The notes: a model not told the origin generated them from the sequence alone. 64,000 nt of DNA from Streptomyces sp. NBC_01451 (GCF_036227485.1 NZ_CP109479.1:4030001-4094000); one strand, 5' to 3'; shown: positions 36,222-45,228, counted from the stretch's first letter. Made by a program: numbers and translations.

Positions 36222-37673
36222 TCACCCCGCCCAGACGACCGCCTGCACCTCCCCATAGGCGTGCAGCGCGTACGACCCCACATCGCGTCCCACCCCGCTC
36301 CGCTTGAACCCACCGAACGGCGCCTCCATGTTCCGGCCGACGGTGTTCACACCCACGCCGCCCGCCCGGAGTCGGCGCGCGACCCGGAAGGCGCGGGCCA
36401 CGTCCGCCGACCAGACGTAGTCGATGAGGCCGTACTCGCTGTCGTTGGCCAGCGCGACGCCCTCCTCCTCGTCGTCGAAGGGGATGACGGTGACCACCGG
36501 CCCGAAGATCTCCTCCCGGGCCACCCGCATGTCGTTCGTGCAGTCGGCCAGCAGGGTCGGGGCGACATAGAACCCCCGGTCGTACGGCGGCCGTTCGCCT
36601 CCCGCGACCACCACCGCGCCTTCCTTCCGGCCCAGTTCGACGTACGCCTCGACCCGGTCCCGGTGCGCCCCCGAGATCACCGGCCCGACCACCGTGCCCT
36701 CGGCGCGCGGGTCACCCACCTTCAAGTGACCCGCGTACGCGGCGAGTTGCTCCACAAGCCGCCCGTACACGCCGCGCTGGGCCAGCACTCGCGTCGGTGC
36801 CGTGCAGATCTGGCCGCTGTAGAAGGAGAACGTGGTGCCGATGCCCGCGACCGCCGAGCGGATGTCCGCGTCGTCGAAGACGAGGGCCGCGCCCTTGCCG
36901 CCCAGTTCCATCAGCTGGCGTTTCATGCCACGGCCGCAGACCTCGGCGATCCGCTGCCCGACCGCCGTGGAGCCGGTGAAGCTGACCATGTCGACGTCCG
37001 GGGAGTCGACGACCGCCTCGCCGACGCCGACGCCCAGTCCACTGACCACGTTGACGGTCCCCGGGGGCGCGCCCGCCTCCTCCAGCGCCTCCGCCATCCT
37101 GTACACCGACAGCGGGTCCTGCGGAGCGGGCTTCACGACCACCGTGTTGCCCATCGCCAGGGCGGGCGCGATCTTGCCGGCCGGGTTGGCCCACGGGTTG
37201 TTGTACGAGGTGATGCAGGAGACGACACCCACCGGCTGGCGTATGGCCAGCGCACCCATCACCGCGGCCTTCCCGAACGGGCCCCCCTCGTTGACCTGCG
37301 GCTCGATCGCCCACTCGGCCGGTTCCAGCTTCGCGTACCGGCGGAAGCGGGCCGCGCCCACGCCCACCTGCATCCCGCGTGCCGTCCCCGTCGTGGCGCC
37401 GGTCTCCGCCTGGGCGAGGGCGGCGTACGGCACCAGGTGGCTCTGGATGATGTCCGCGGCGCGGGCCAGGACCGCGGCCCGTTCCTCCGGTGAGGTGCGC
37501 GACCAGGGTCCGAAGGCCTCTCGGGCCGCCGCCGCGGCGGCGTACGCCTGTTCCCGGGACGCCTCCGGTGCCCGCCCGACGACCTCCTCCGTCGCCGGGT
37601 CGGTCACCTCGTAGTGCCCGTCGGCCGGCTCCACCCACGAACCGCCGACGAACAGCCGCTGTCCGTCGCTCAC
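36222..37673 (-). CDS. NAD(P)-dependent aldehyde dehydrogenase
   Basis: 483 residues from GTG 37673, whose bases overlap the stop of the upstream deacylase gene (GTGA). This coupling decides the start over the longer frame to 37775. Family motifs: CITSYNNPWANPAGKIAPALAMGNTVVVKPAPQDP, VSFTGSTAVGQRI, general base Glu in LMELGGKGA, nucleophile Cys in SGQICTAPTRV, and EEIFGPVVTVIPF. It oxidises an aldehyde to an acid; the substrate is unknown. The operon partner hints at catabolism of an acylated or cyclic amide compound. Confidence 0.93.
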   Translation of the reverse strand: MSDGQRLFVGGSWVEPADGHYEVTDPATEEVVGRAPEASREQAYAAAAAAREAFGPWSRTSPEERAAVLARAADIIQSHLVPYAALAQAETGATTGTARGMQVGVGAARFRRYAKLEPAEWAIEPQVNEGGPFGKAAVMGALAIRQPVGVVSCITSYNNPWANPAGKIAPALAMGNTVVVKPAPQDPLSVYRMAEALEEAGAPPGTVNVVSGLGVGVGEAVVDSPDVDMVSFTGSTAVGQRIAEVCGRGMKRQLMELGGKGAALVFDDADIRSAVAGIGTTFSFYSGQICTAPTRVLAQRGVYGRLVEQLAAYAGHLKVGDPRAEGTVVGPVISGAHRDRVEAYVELGRKEGAVVVAGGERPPYDRGFYVAPTLLADCTNDMRVAREEIFGPVVTVIPFDDEEEGVALANDSEYGLIDYVWSADVARAFRVARRLRAGGVGVNTVGRNMEAPFGGFKRSGVGRDVGSYALHAYGEVQAVVWAG

Positions 37674-39403
37674 TTGGTGCTCACCGTCGCCGTGTCCCGG
37701 CCCGAGCGAAGCACCCTGCCCGGTACCGCGCCCGTCACCGTGTCGTTCCGGATCGTCTCGACTCCGTTGACCCATACGGCTGTCACACCGATCGCCTTCG
37801 AGTCGAGACGCGGGCTGTCACCCGGCAGGTCGTGCACCAGGGTGGCCTTGTCGGCGGCGATCCGCTCCGGGTCGAAGAGGACCAGGTCGGCGTGGAAGCC
37901 CTCCTGGACACGTCCCCTCTCACGGAGGCCGAACAGCCGCGCCGGTTCGTCGGTCAGCATCTGCACCGCCCGCTCCAGCGGCACGAGTTTCCGGCCGCGC
38001 AGACAGTCGCCGAGGAAACGGGTCGTGTACGGGGCCCCGCACATCCGGTCCAGGTGCGCGCCGGCGTCGGAGCCGCCGAGCAGCACGTCCTCGTGGCGCC
38101 AGGTCTCGGCGCGCAGCGCCCAGGACGCCGGGTCGTTGTCGGTGGGCATGGGCCACAGCACCGTACGCAGTTCGTCGGCCACGCAGATCTCGACGAGGCA
38201 GCTGAAGGGGTCCAGGCCGCGTTCGGCGGCGATGTCCTCCACCACCCTGCCGGTCAGGCCCTCGTTCGCCGCGCTGTAGGTGTCCCCGATGACATACCGG
38301 CCGAAGTCCGTCAGCCGCCGGAAGACACCGGCCTCCTCGCTCTGTCCCCGGCGGACCAGTTCCGCCCGCACCTCCGGGTCGGCGAGCCGGGCGATCCGCT
38401 CGGCGACCGGCAGGCCGAGCACCGGTCCCCACCCGGGGATCAGGTTCAGCGCGCAGAAGGTGCCGAGGGACATGTTCATCGGCGTGAGGATGGGCATGGT
38501 GAGGGCCACGACCCGGCCACCCGCCTTGCGGGCGCGCTCACTTGCCTCCAGCTGGCGGGGTACGCGGGCCGGTACCGACGAGTCGATGGTGAGCACGTTC
38601 CAGTTCAGCGGGCGCCCCGCCGCCGCGCTCATCTCGACGAACAGGTCGATCTCGGCATCGCTGAACTGGTCGAGGCAGCCCGCGACGATCGCCTCGATCT
38701 GGGTGCCCTCGTGTTCGCCGACCGCCCGGGAGAGGGCGAGGAGTTCGGCGGGCAGCGCGTGCCGGGACGCGACCGGTCGGCCGTCGCCGTCGGAGTGCGA
38801 GGACGACTGCGTGGTGGAGAATCCCCAGGCTCCGGCGTCCATGGCCTCGTGCAACAGCCCCAGCATGTCGGCGAGTTGCTGTTCCGTCGGCTGTCCGCCC
38901 ACCGCGTCCGGGCCCATGACGTACCGCCGGAGCGCGCAATGCCCCACCATGAAACCGGCGTTGACCGCGATCCGGCCCTCCAGCGCGTCCAGGTACTCCC
39001 CGAAGCCGCTCCAGGTCCAGGGCGCCCCCTCCTCCAGCGCGACCAGGGACATCCCCTCGACCTTGGACATCATCCGGCGCGTGTAGTCGGCGTCGTCCGG
39101 CCGGTCGGGGTTCAACGGGGCAAGGGTGAAGCCGCAGTTGCCGGCGGCGACCGTCGTGACCCCGTGGTTGAGGGACGGCGTGGCATAGGGGTCCCAGAAG
39201 AGCTGGGCGTCGTAGTGGGTGTGCGGGTCGACGAACCCGGGGGCGAGGACCAGCCCGGACGCGTCCTCGGTGGTCCGGGCCTCCTCGGTGATCCGGGACC
39301 CGATGGCCGCGATGCGGCCGTCCCGTATCCCCACATCGGCGACGTAGGCGGGCGCACCGGTCCCGTCGACGACGGTGACGCCCGCGATCAGATGGTCAAG
39401 CAC
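37670..39403 (-). CDS. N-acyl-D-amino-acid deacylase/amidohydrolase family protein
   Basis: About 577 residues from GTG 39403, which follows AGAGG. Motifs of the D-aminoacylase branch of the amidohydrolase superfamily: APGFVDPHTHYDAQLFWDP (HxH metal ligands), GVTTVAAGNCGFTLAPL, VEGMSLVALEEGAPW, LLGGSDAGAHLDRMCGAPYTTRFLG (Asp ligand) and a final EEGF-like GFHADLVLFDPERI. It hydrolyses an amide bond; relatives act on N-acyl-D-amino acids or hydantoin-like rings. It is translationally coupled to the aldehyde dehydrogenase. Confidence 0.88.
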   Translation of the reverse strand: MLDHLIAGVTVVDGTGAPAYVADVGIRDGRIAAIGSRITEEARTTEDASGLVLAPGFVDPHTHYDAQLFWDPYATPSLNHGVTTVAAGNCGFTLAPLNPDRPDDADYTRRMMSKVEGMSLVALEEGAPWTWSGFGEYLDALEGRIAVNAGFMVGHCALRRYVMGPDAVGGQPTEQQLADMLGLLHEAMDAGAWGFSTTQSSSHSDGDGRPVASRHALPAELLALSRAVGEHEGTQIEAIVAGCLDQFSDAEIDLFVEMSAAAGRPLNWNVLTIDSSVPARVPRQLEASERARKAGGRVVALTMPILTPMNMSLGTFCALNLIPGWGPVLGLPVAERIARLADPEVRAELVRRGQSEEAGVFRRLTDFGRYVIGDTYSAANEGLTGRVVEDIAAERGLDPFSCLVEICVADELRTVLWPMPTDNDPASWALRAETWRHEDVLLGGSDAGAHLDRMCGAPYTTRFLGDCLRGRKLVPLERAVQMLTDEPARLFGLRERGRVQEGFHADLVLFDPERIAADKATLVHDLPGDSPRLDSKAIGVTAVWVNGVETIRNDTVTGAVPGRVLRSGRDTATVSTK

Positions 39404-39433
39404 GGCTGCACCTCTTCCCAACGGCCGCAGGGA

Positions 39434-39456
39434 CGCGCCCCTCTTTTAGGGGCGCG
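39434..39456. terminator. Hairpin and conserved Streptomyces intergenic element
   Basis: CGCGCCCCT (39434-39442) pairs with AGGGGCGCG (39448-39456) around CTTTT. The bases that follow to about 39500 (GGGAACTGCGCGAAC..., ending near CGCACCCGCC) match an element that is repeated in many Streptomyces genomes. It lies between the LLM gene and the deacylase operon on the same strand and may separate their transcripts. Confidence 0.6.
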
Positions 39457-39503
39457 GGGAACTGCGCGAACAACCACGACGGCCCCGCACCCGCCAACGA
39501 ACC

Positions 39504-40622
39504 TCAAGCCGCCCCCCGGAACCGCGAGGTGCGATGCACAGGGTCGGTGTCGATCTTCGGAATCACATGCTCACCGACCAGCTGAATCGTCTGGAGCGTG
39601 TCCTCCCGAGAGATCCCGATAGGCATCCCGAAACTCAACTGGTCGGCCCCGGCCTGCTCCCACCGCTTGCACTGCGTCAGCACCTCGTCCGGGTCCCCGC
39701 AGATCAACAGCTCCTCGGCGATGAGCAGTTCGATGATCTCCTCGTTGAACTCGGGGAGCGTCTCCGGCCAGACAGGGAACCCCTCGGGACGGGGGAACGT
39801 GTCGTGGTAGCGGAAGAGCAGCGACTGAAGGTAGTGCAGTCCGCCGCCCGCCGCGATCCGTACCGCCTCCGCGTGCGTGGGCGCGCAGATCGCCGTCGAC
39901 GTCACCATCACGTTGTCGTTGACGTAGTCCCCGACCGGCTCGGCGTCCACGATCGCCGTCTTGTACTGCTCCAGCACCCACTCCATGTCGGAGACCCGCT
40001 GCACGCTGAAGCCGAGAACCCCGAGTCCCTTGCGGGCGGCCATGGCGTACGAGGGCGGTGAGCCGGCGGCGTACCACATCGCGGGATGCGAGGGCCCGTA
40101 CGGCTTGGGCAGGATCTTGCGCGGCGGCAGCGACCAGTGCTTGCCCTGGAAGCCGACGTACTCGTCCTGCATCCACATCTTCGGGAACTCGCCGATCGTC
40201 TCCTCCCACAGCTCCTTCGTGTGGTTCATGTCGGTGACGCCCTGCATGAAGCCGAGGATCTCGTGGGAGCCGGCGCCCCGGCCGGAGCCGAACTCGAAGC
40301 GGTTGCCGGTGAGATGGTCGAGCATGGCGACCTTCTCGGCCACCTTCACCGGGTGGTTGACCGGGGCGAGCGGGTTGAAGATGCCGGAGCCGAGGTGGAT
40401 GCGCTCGGTGGCGTGGGCCAGGTAGCCGAGGTAGACGTCACTGGCCGAGATGTGCGAGTACTCCTCCAGGAAGTGGTGCTCGGACACCCAGGCGTACTTG
40501 AAGTTCGACTTGTCCGCCTGAATGACGTACTCGGTCTCCTCCATCAGCGCCTTGTGCTCCGCGAGCGGATCGGTCTCGGCCCGCTTGCCCACGTATCCCT
40601 GTACAAAGAGCCCGAATTCCAA
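39504..40622 (-). CDS. LLM-class flavin-dependent oxidoreductase
   Basis: The 372-residue luciferase-like protein shows YAWVSEHHFLEEYSHISASDVYLGYLAHATERIHLGSGIFNPLAPVNHPVKVAEKVAMLDHLTG. Later come RFEFGSGRGAGSHEILGF and the GHKDVM-type end. Starts at TTG 40622 (MEFGLFVQGYV); an in-frame stop lies just upstream, so no earlier start exists. Its weak GGTGA site lies at 6-7 bases. The protein should be an FMN- or F420-using monooxygenase. Operators O2 (45 bp upstream) and O3 control its promoter region. Confidence 0.9.
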   Translation of the reverse strand: MEFGLFVQGYVGKRAETDPLAEHKALMEETEYVIQADKSNFKYAWVSEHHFLEEYSHISASDVYLGYLAHATERIHLGSGIFNPLAPVNHPVKVAEKVAMLDHLTGNRFEFGSGRGAGSHEILGFMQGVTDMNHTKELWEETIGEFPKMWMQDEYVGFQGKHWSLPPRKILPKPYGPSHPAMWYAAGSPPSYAMAARKGLGVLGFSVQRVSDMEWVLEQYKTAIVDAEPVGDYVNDNVMVTSTAICAPTHAEAVRIAAGGGLHYLQSLLFRYHDTFPRPEGFPVWPETLPEFNEEIIELLIAEELLICGDPDEVLTQCKRWEQAGADQLSFGMPIGISREDTLQTIQLVGEHVIPKIDTDPVHRTSRFRGAA

Positions 40623-40667
40623 GGAGGTTCACCGTCCCCAGTAACCGTTCCTGACGATCCTGACGTT

Positions 40668-40684
40668 TCTGACGCAGCGTCAGA
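40668..40684. promoter_or_regulatory. Operator O2: TCTGACG-CAG-CGTCAGA
   Basis: Perfect 7+3+7 palindrome 45 bp upstream of the TTG start of the LLM gene. Two further TGACG half-sites precede it at 40652 and 40661 with 9-bp spacing. Confidence 0.8.
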
Positions 40685-40727
40685 TTTGTTGAGTCGACTG
40701 TTCCACCGGCCCCTGGGACCGTCAATA

Positions 40728-40744
40728 GCTGACGGTCAGTCAGA
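40728..40744. promoter_or_regulatory. Operator O3 (degenerate): GCTGACG-GTC-AGTCAGA
   Basis: 12 of 14 arm positions match the motif. It lies between O2 and the stop codon of the upstream SDR gene. Confidence 0.55.
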
Positions 40745-40772
40745 TGATGCGCTCTGACGGCGGTCCGGCCGG

Positions 40773-41549
40773 TCAGACGACGGCGACTCCGGCGAGCCAG
40801 CCCCCGTCGATCACGAACGGCTGCCCGGTGATGTACGAGGAGTCCTCCGAGGTGAGGAACAGCGCGAGCCGCGCCACCTCGTCGGGCCGCCCGATCCGCC
40901 CCAGCGGCACGAGCTTGCGGTACAGCCTGTCCAACCCCTGAGAGGCACCCTCGGCGTCGGCGTCCGGGTCGAGCACGGCCGGGTTGGACATCGCGGTGTC
41001 GATCGCGCCCGGACACATGGCGTTGACCCGGATCTTCCGGCGCGCCAGTTCCAGCGCGGCGACCCGGGTGAGCCCGACGATGGCGTGCTTGCTCGCCGCG
41101 TACGCCCCGACCGCCGCCATCCCGGTAAGCCCGGTGTACGAGGCGGTGTTGACGATCGTCCCGCCACCGGCCTCGGCGATGCGCGGCGCGACCGTCCTGA
41201 TCCCGAGGAAGCAGCCGACCTGGTTGACCTGCACGACCTGCATGAACTCGTCGAGCGGCGTGTCGAGGAGGGTGTTGAAGCGGAGGATGCCGGCGTTGTT
41301 GACCAGCCCGTCGATCCGGCCGTACGCCTTCTCCGCGGCGGCGACGGCGGCCTGCCAGCCCGCCTCCTCACGTACGTCGAGGTGGACGTACAGGGCACCC
41401 AACTCCTTTGCCAGGGCCTCACCCTGGTCGTCGAGCACATCCGCCACGACCACCCGCGCACCCTCCGCCACGAAGAGCCGGGCCTCCTGCTCCCCCTGAC
41501 CGCGTGCCGCGCCGGTGACCAGTACGACCCGTCCGTCGAGCTTGCCCAT
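40773..41549 (-). CDS. Short-chain dehydrogenase/reductase (SDR)
   Basis: 258 residues from ATG 41549 (AAGGGG upstream). Classical motifs: cofactor site TGAARGQG (residues 12-19), NNAG at the end of beta4, catalytic YAASK (Tyr150, Lys154), and a substrate loop after [10 protein letters not shown]. Its closest look is that of actinobacterial 3-alpha/20-beta-hydroxysteroid dehydrogenase-like SDRs, but substrate class is inference. Operator O4 lies 54 bp upstream. It runs head to tail with the LLM gene. Confidence 0.92.
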   Translation of the reverse strand: MGKLDGRVVLVTGAARGQGEQEARLFVAEGARVVVADVLDDQGEALAKELGALYVHLDVREEAGWQAAVAAAEKAYGRIDGLVNNAGILRFNTLLDTPLDEFMQVVQVNQVGCFLGIRTVAPRIAEAGGGTIVNTASYTGLTGMAAVGAYAASKHAIVGLTRVAALELARRKIRVNAMCPGAIDTAMSNPAVLDPDADAEGASQGLDRLYRKLVPLGRIGRPDEVARLALFLTSEDSSYITGQPFVIDGGWLAGVAVV

Positions 41550-41603
41550 GCGGAACCCCTTCGCAGCGTTCACATCGGTGGAGGTCAGCATCGTACCGCC
41601 GGA

Positions 41604-41620
41604 TCTGACGATGCGTCAGA
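41604..41620. promoter_or_regulatory. Operator O4: TCTGACG-ATG-CGTCAGA
   Basis: Perfect palindrome, 54 bp upstream of the SDR start at 41549. Confidence 0.8.
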
Positions 41621-41632
41621 GTCGGTGAGCGG

Positions 41633-41686
41633 GTGACCGGCGAGTGTGCTGCGTGTGCGAGAGCACACACCAAGTGACCGGCGAGT
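41633..41686. promoter_or_regulatory. 13-bp direct repeats flanking a hairpin, upstream of the secreted-protein pair
   Basis: GTGACCGGCGAGT occurs at 41633-41645 and again at 41674-41686, 41 bp apart (about four helical turns). Between them GTGTGC-GAGA-GCACAC (41653-41668) forms a hairpin. The second copy is 95 bp before the first secreted-protein gene. Confidence 0.55.
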
Positions 41687-41781
41687 AGGGATATTTGACC
41701 CTGTCGCGGAACCACAGGTGATGCCAATGTTTCTCCACGAACAGGTAAAGCGGACACCAAGAGATTCAGAGGCGGCGTGAC

Positions 41782-42522
41782 ATGGCAAAGAGGCGTCTGA
41801 AGAACAAGAAGGTCCGACTCGTGGCGATCGGATCGGCACTCGCGACCGGTGGCGTGATCATCACTCTCCTGCCGTCGGCGAACGCGGCGGAGGAGAAGAC
41901 ACCCGAGCAGATCATGACTCTGTGCCAGCGGGCCGAGGTGCTCAACGGTAAACAGCAGGACATCTTCGACTTCGGCGGTCACCCGATCGCCGGCCCGAGT
42001 TTCGAGTCCGACAACTGCGATTTCGTCGAGACGAAGTTCGAGACCTTCGCCGGGCCCACCGAGAAGTCCTCCATCGATTTCCCGAACTGCGAACCGAACG
42101 CCACCGAACCGTCGAAGGTCTCCATCACCTGGTCGGCGAGCGCCTCTCAGGGACAGGGCAAGTACACCGTGACCCAGCAGGGCGGCGGCGGAGGTCTCTT
42201 CGGCGCCATCGGCGGGTCCTGGCTCAAGCACAAGGGCACCCTGGACCTGACCACGAAGGCGGCTTCGGCGGGCGACACCGAAGAGCGCGAGGTTCCTGTC
42301 GGCAAGGTGCTCCACATGGAGTTCACGCCGACGATGCAGCGGATGACCGGGGAATGGCGGGTGCGGATCGACGCCGACCCCGGGAGCTTCGCGGTGAACC
42401 CCTCCCCCGAGAAGAACTTCGTCGCACCCGATGTCGTCGAGGGTCCCGCCGTCCTGCCCGGCGCCGCAGGCGCCCCCGGTCTCATGGACGGCACCTCCAA
42501 GGCGGTCCTGGAGGACTGCTGA
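41782..42522 (+). CDS. Secreted beta-rich protein A of a tandem pair
   Basis: The 246-residue protein has a lysine-rich start and a Sec signal (LVAIGSALATGGVIITLLPSANA, then AEE). The mature part has three Cys early (LCQRAEV, DNCDFVE, PNCEPN). It is followed by Ser/Thr-alternating segments (SKVSITWSASASQ, KGTLDLTTKAASA), a glycine-rich loop with GGGGGLFGAIGGSW, and VPVGKVLHMEFTP. This Ser/Thr hairpin followed by a VPxGK strand is reminiscent of aerolysin/ETX-MTX2-type pore-forming folds; I cannot prove that. GGCGGC lies before ATG 41782. The neighbour 70 bp downstream shares the layout and the CDFV motif. Confidence 0.8.
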   Translation: MAKRRLKNKKVRLVAIGSALATGGVIITLLPSANAAEEKTPEQIMTLCQRAEVLNGKQQDIFDFGGHPIAGPSFESDNCDFVETKFETFAGPTEKSSIDFPNCEPNATEPSKVSITWSASASQGQGKYTVTQQGGGGGLFGAIGGSWLKHKGTLDLTTKAASAGDTEEREVPVGKVLHMEFTPTMQRMTGEWRVRIDADPGSFAVNPSPEKNFVAPDVVEGPAVLPGAAGAPGLMDGTSKAVLEDC

Positions 42523-42592
42523 CGCTCCTCCGCTCTCTCTTGAACACCCCGATCACCGCAGGTCAAAAGCCATATCCCTCCCAGGAGAACCC

Positions 42593-43399
42593 ATGAGCCG
42601 CACCGGCCGCGCCAAGAGCCACCGGAGCAAGAAGAAGCGCATCACCCTCGCCCTGGCCCCGGTGGCGGCCCTCGCGGTGGCCGTCCCGCTGATGGCCCAG
42701 GCGGGCGCCGCCACGCCCTCCGAGGTGTCCGCGGACTGCGCGTCGAACTCGGACAGGCTCGACGACTGTGATTTCGTCCCCGTCCAGAACAAGCGGAACA
42801 GCCTCGGCCCCAACCAACGGGTCTCCGCGGTGACCGACAACTGCGGATCGACCGGCACCGCCTCGAAGACCTTCAAGGTGGCCACGTCCGTCAGCCGGTT
42901 CATCCAGCTGGAGGACGGCTTCGTCGCCGCGGCGGACTCGAAACTGGTGGGCTCGATCGTCGAGGTCGGCGTCAGTTTCAACACCTCGGAAATCAACATC
43001 ACGACGGACGACAAGACCACCGGTCTGGAAATCAGCCGCACCGACACCGTGCAGGCGGACAGCATCGGTTTCTTCATGTGGTCGGCCAAGCGCACCGACG
43101 TGAGCGGATTCCTGCGTGCGACGTACAAGGAGGAGCAGGACGGCCAGAAGGTGTTCTTCGCACCGAGCGAGGGTGCCGCGACCGTCCACGTCTTCTATCC
43201 GCAGCTCCTGAAGAACGGAACTCCGGACGGCAGGCTGTGGCTGCGCAACGTCAAATGCGGAACTCCGGAGGCCAACGGAATCCAGAATTCGAGCAACAGC
43301 ATCCGCACGGAGCCGGGATTCGAAGAGGGCGGCAGCAACGTCACGGACGTGGAAGTCCCGCTGTCGGAGATTCCGTCGTCGGATATCTCGACTCAGTAG
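42593..43399 (+). CDS. Secreted beta-rich protein B of a tandem pair
   Basis: 268 residues from ATG 42593, with AGGAGA upstream. A Lys/Arg-rich n-region and signal (ITLALAPVAALAVAVPLMAQAGAA) precede a mature part with CASNSDRLDDCDFVPV and a DNCGSTGTASKTFKVATSVSR segment. An alternating Ser/Thr stretch (EVGVSFNTSEINITTDD, then LEISRTDTVQADSIGFFMW) follows. The C-terminal tail is acidic (DVEVPLSEIPSSDIS). The shared CDFV motif and strand pattern make it a distant paralogue of the gene before it. Both are probably cotranscribed. Confidence 0.8.
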   Translation: MSRTGRAKSHRSKKKRITLALAPVAALAVAVPLMAQAGAATPSEVSADCASNSDRLDDCDFVPVQNKRNSLGPNQRVSAVTDNCGSTGTASKTFKVATSVSRFIQLEDGFVAAADSKLVGSIVEVGVSFNTSEINITTDDKTTGLEISRTDTVQADSIGFFMWSAKRTDVSGFLRATYKEEQDGQKVFFAPSEGAATVHVFYPQLLKNGTPDGRLWLRNVKCGTPEANGIQNSSNSIRTEPGFEEGGSNVTDVEVPLSEIPSSDISTQ

Positions 43400-43463
43400 C
43401 GGGATTCGAGACGGACGTCACCGGATGAGGCGGCACCGGTTGTTCTCATACTTGTCATGCTTC

Positions 43464-44162
43464 TCATATGCGAACAACCGGAGTCGCTCCCAGCCATCTC
43501 AGGACCGCGTCCGTACTCCCCCGGGCGTCGAGCTTGGCGTAGATGTTGCTGAGGTTGTTGCGGACGGTCTTCTCGCTCAGCGTCAACCGCAGCCCGATCT
43601 CCTGGGCACCCAGGCCGGTCGACAGCAGCTCCATGATCTGCCGTTCGCGCGGCGAGAGCAGACTCCGCAGCCGTTCCATCGCCGTCCCGGCGACGGACGC
43701 GCCCTTCGACCCCTCCTCGGAGACCCGCTGAGCCCCCTCCCGGAGGGCGGCGCACGCGACCGGCGAGAGATAGGTGTGCCCGACCGTGGCCGCCATGACC
43801 GCCGAGGCCAGCATGCAGGTGCAGTAGTCGCCCTCGACGAGATAGCCGGCCCCGCCCCGGAACACCTCCACCACGGTCTCCGTGTCCCGCCGGGGACTGA
43901 CGACGATCACCGGAACGCTCACGGCGCCCATGGCCCTCAGCAGCGCCGGAAACTCGGTCGCCGGCTCCTCGCACCGCAGGACGACGACGTCCACCGCGCC
44001 CTGCTCCCCCAGCTCGCGGTAGGGCGGGTCCACGCGCGACGCCCGCCCCACGTGCGGGTCGTCGGGGTCCGGCCAGTCCTCGTGCGGCCACTCGCCCTCG
44101 GCACAGGCGAGGGCGACGGACAGCCTGGGTGAGGGGTGGTCGACGAGCCGGGAAGCGCGCAC
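43464..44162 (-). CDS. LuxR-family transcriptional regulator (NarL-like)
   Basis: 232 residues. The C-terminal LuxR HTH is clear: LLSPRERQIMELLSTGLGAQEIGLRLTLSEKTVRNNLSNIYAKL. The N-terminal half has a receiver-like fold (VDVVVLRCEEPATEFPALLRAM; VPVIVVSPRRDTE; GGAGYLVEGDY) but lacks a clear phospho-accepting Asp in the expected place, so it may be an atypical receiver. GTG 44162 is the start used. It lies 77 bp downstream of the LLM gene on the same strand and may be cotranscribed with it. Confidence 0.88.
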   Translation of the reverse strand: MRASRLVDHPSPRLSVALACAEGEWPHEDWPDPDDPHVGRASRVDPPYRELGEQGAVDVVVLRCEEPATEFPALLRAMGAVSVPVIVVSPRRDTETVVEVFRGGAGYLVEGDYCTCMLASAVMAATVGHTYLSPVACAALREGAQRVSEEGSKGASVAGTAMERLRSLLSPRERQIMELLSTGLGAQEIGLRLTLSEKTVRNNLSNIYAKLDARGSTDAVLRWLGATPVVRI

Positions 44163-44239
44163 CGTGCATGTCCTTCCGCCGGAACGATGACGTCCGTACG
44201 TCCCTACGTACGCGCCCCAGCATGGACATGTTCAAAGGT

Positions 44240-45202
44240 TCAATGAGATCCAGGCAGGCCGCCGGACAGGTCGCCTTCCGGTCCGTTCTCCAGCAGTGGA
44301 CCGACCTCTTCCCCGAACTGCCTTATCTGGTCGGTGAGTTCAGCGAGACTCCGGCTCCGGAACCGGACCTGGATCTGGTCCACCCCCATCGCGCCGTACG
44401 CCCGCAGCGACTCGGCGAGGGCCTCCGGCGCCCCGCTGATCGTCCGCCGCCCGACGTCCCACCCGGGCTCTCCGACGTACAGCGGCTCGGTGATGGCCCC
44501 GACGGTGAACGGCCCCTGGACGCCTGCCTCTTCGCGCAGCCGTCCGATCCGCGCGATCTGGTCCGGGAGGCGGTCACGCGGATCACCCTGCGGCAGCCAG
44601 CCGTCGCCCTTGAGCGCGGCCCGGCGTACGGCGGCGGGGGACGACCCGCCGACCCAGAGTGGTACGCGTTCCTGCGCGGGCCGTGGCCGCTGACCCAGCC
44701 CCTCGAAGTCGTACAACTTGCCGTGGTGCTCGGGGAACTCGTCCGGCCCGAGCGCGGCGCGCAACGCGTCGATCGTCTCGTCGAGCACGGCACCCCGGCG
44801 CTCGAAGTCGGCCCCCAGCGCCTCGAACTCCTCCTGTACGTGACCTGCTCCGACCCCGAGGATCAGGCGCCCGCCGGAGAGGTGGTCGAGGGTGGCGTAC
44901 TGCTTGGCGGTGACGAGGGGGTGGCGCAGGCCCACGACGGCAACATGGCTGAGGAGTCGGACGTGTTCGGTGACGGCGGCGAGGTGGGCGAGGGTGGCGA
45001 CGGGGTCGTACCAGACGGTGCTCATCGCGGGGGCGAGGCGGCGCGGGATGGCGACGTGGTCGCAGCTCGCGAGGTAGGCGAAGCCGGCGCGGTCGGCGGT
45101 GCGGGCGATGTCGAGGAGGTCGGCGGGGGTGGCCGAGGATTCCCAGGGTTCGGTGTAGAGGGTGGACTGGGACTGGATGGGGAGTTGCATGCCGTAGGTC
45201 AT
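44240..45202 (-). CDS. LLM-class F420-dependent oxidoreductase
   Basis: 320 residues from ATG 45202. Landmarks: LARTADRAGFAYLASCDHVAIPR-like sequence, VWYDPVATLAHLAAVTEHVRLLSHVAVVGLRHPLVTAKQYATLDHLSGGRLILGVGAGHVQEEFEALG, VPLWVGGSSPAAVRRAALKGDGWLPQG, and VDQIQVRFRSRS. This is the typical TIGR03619/TIGR03560-like pattern. Two operators, O5 and O6, lie 26 and 68 bp upstream. The longer frame to 45280 would run through O5 and O6, so I reject it. Confidence 0.9.
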   Translation of the reverse strand: MTYGMQLPIQSQSTLYTEPWESSATPADLLDIARTADRAGFAYLASCDHVAIPRRLAPAMSTVWYDPVATLAHLAAVTEHVRLLSHVAVVGLRHPLVTAKQYATLDHLSGGRLILGVGAGHVQEEFEALGADFERRGAVLDETIDALRAALGPDEFPEHHGKLYDFEGLGQRPRPAQERVPLWVGGSSPAAVRRAALKGDGWLPQGDPRDRLPDQIARIGRLREEAGVQGPFTVGAITEPLYVGEPGWDVGRRTISGAPEALAESLRAYGAMGVDQIQVRFRSRSLAELTDQIRQFGEEVGPLLENGPEGDLSGGLPGSH

Positions 45203-45228
45203 GGGCGCGTCCCTTTCCCTGGCTCGGA

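Noticed and set aside
37490..39622. Plus-strand frame opposite the deacylase gene
   Set aside because: Arg/His-rich translation without motifs; the minus frame is a clear amidohydrolase.
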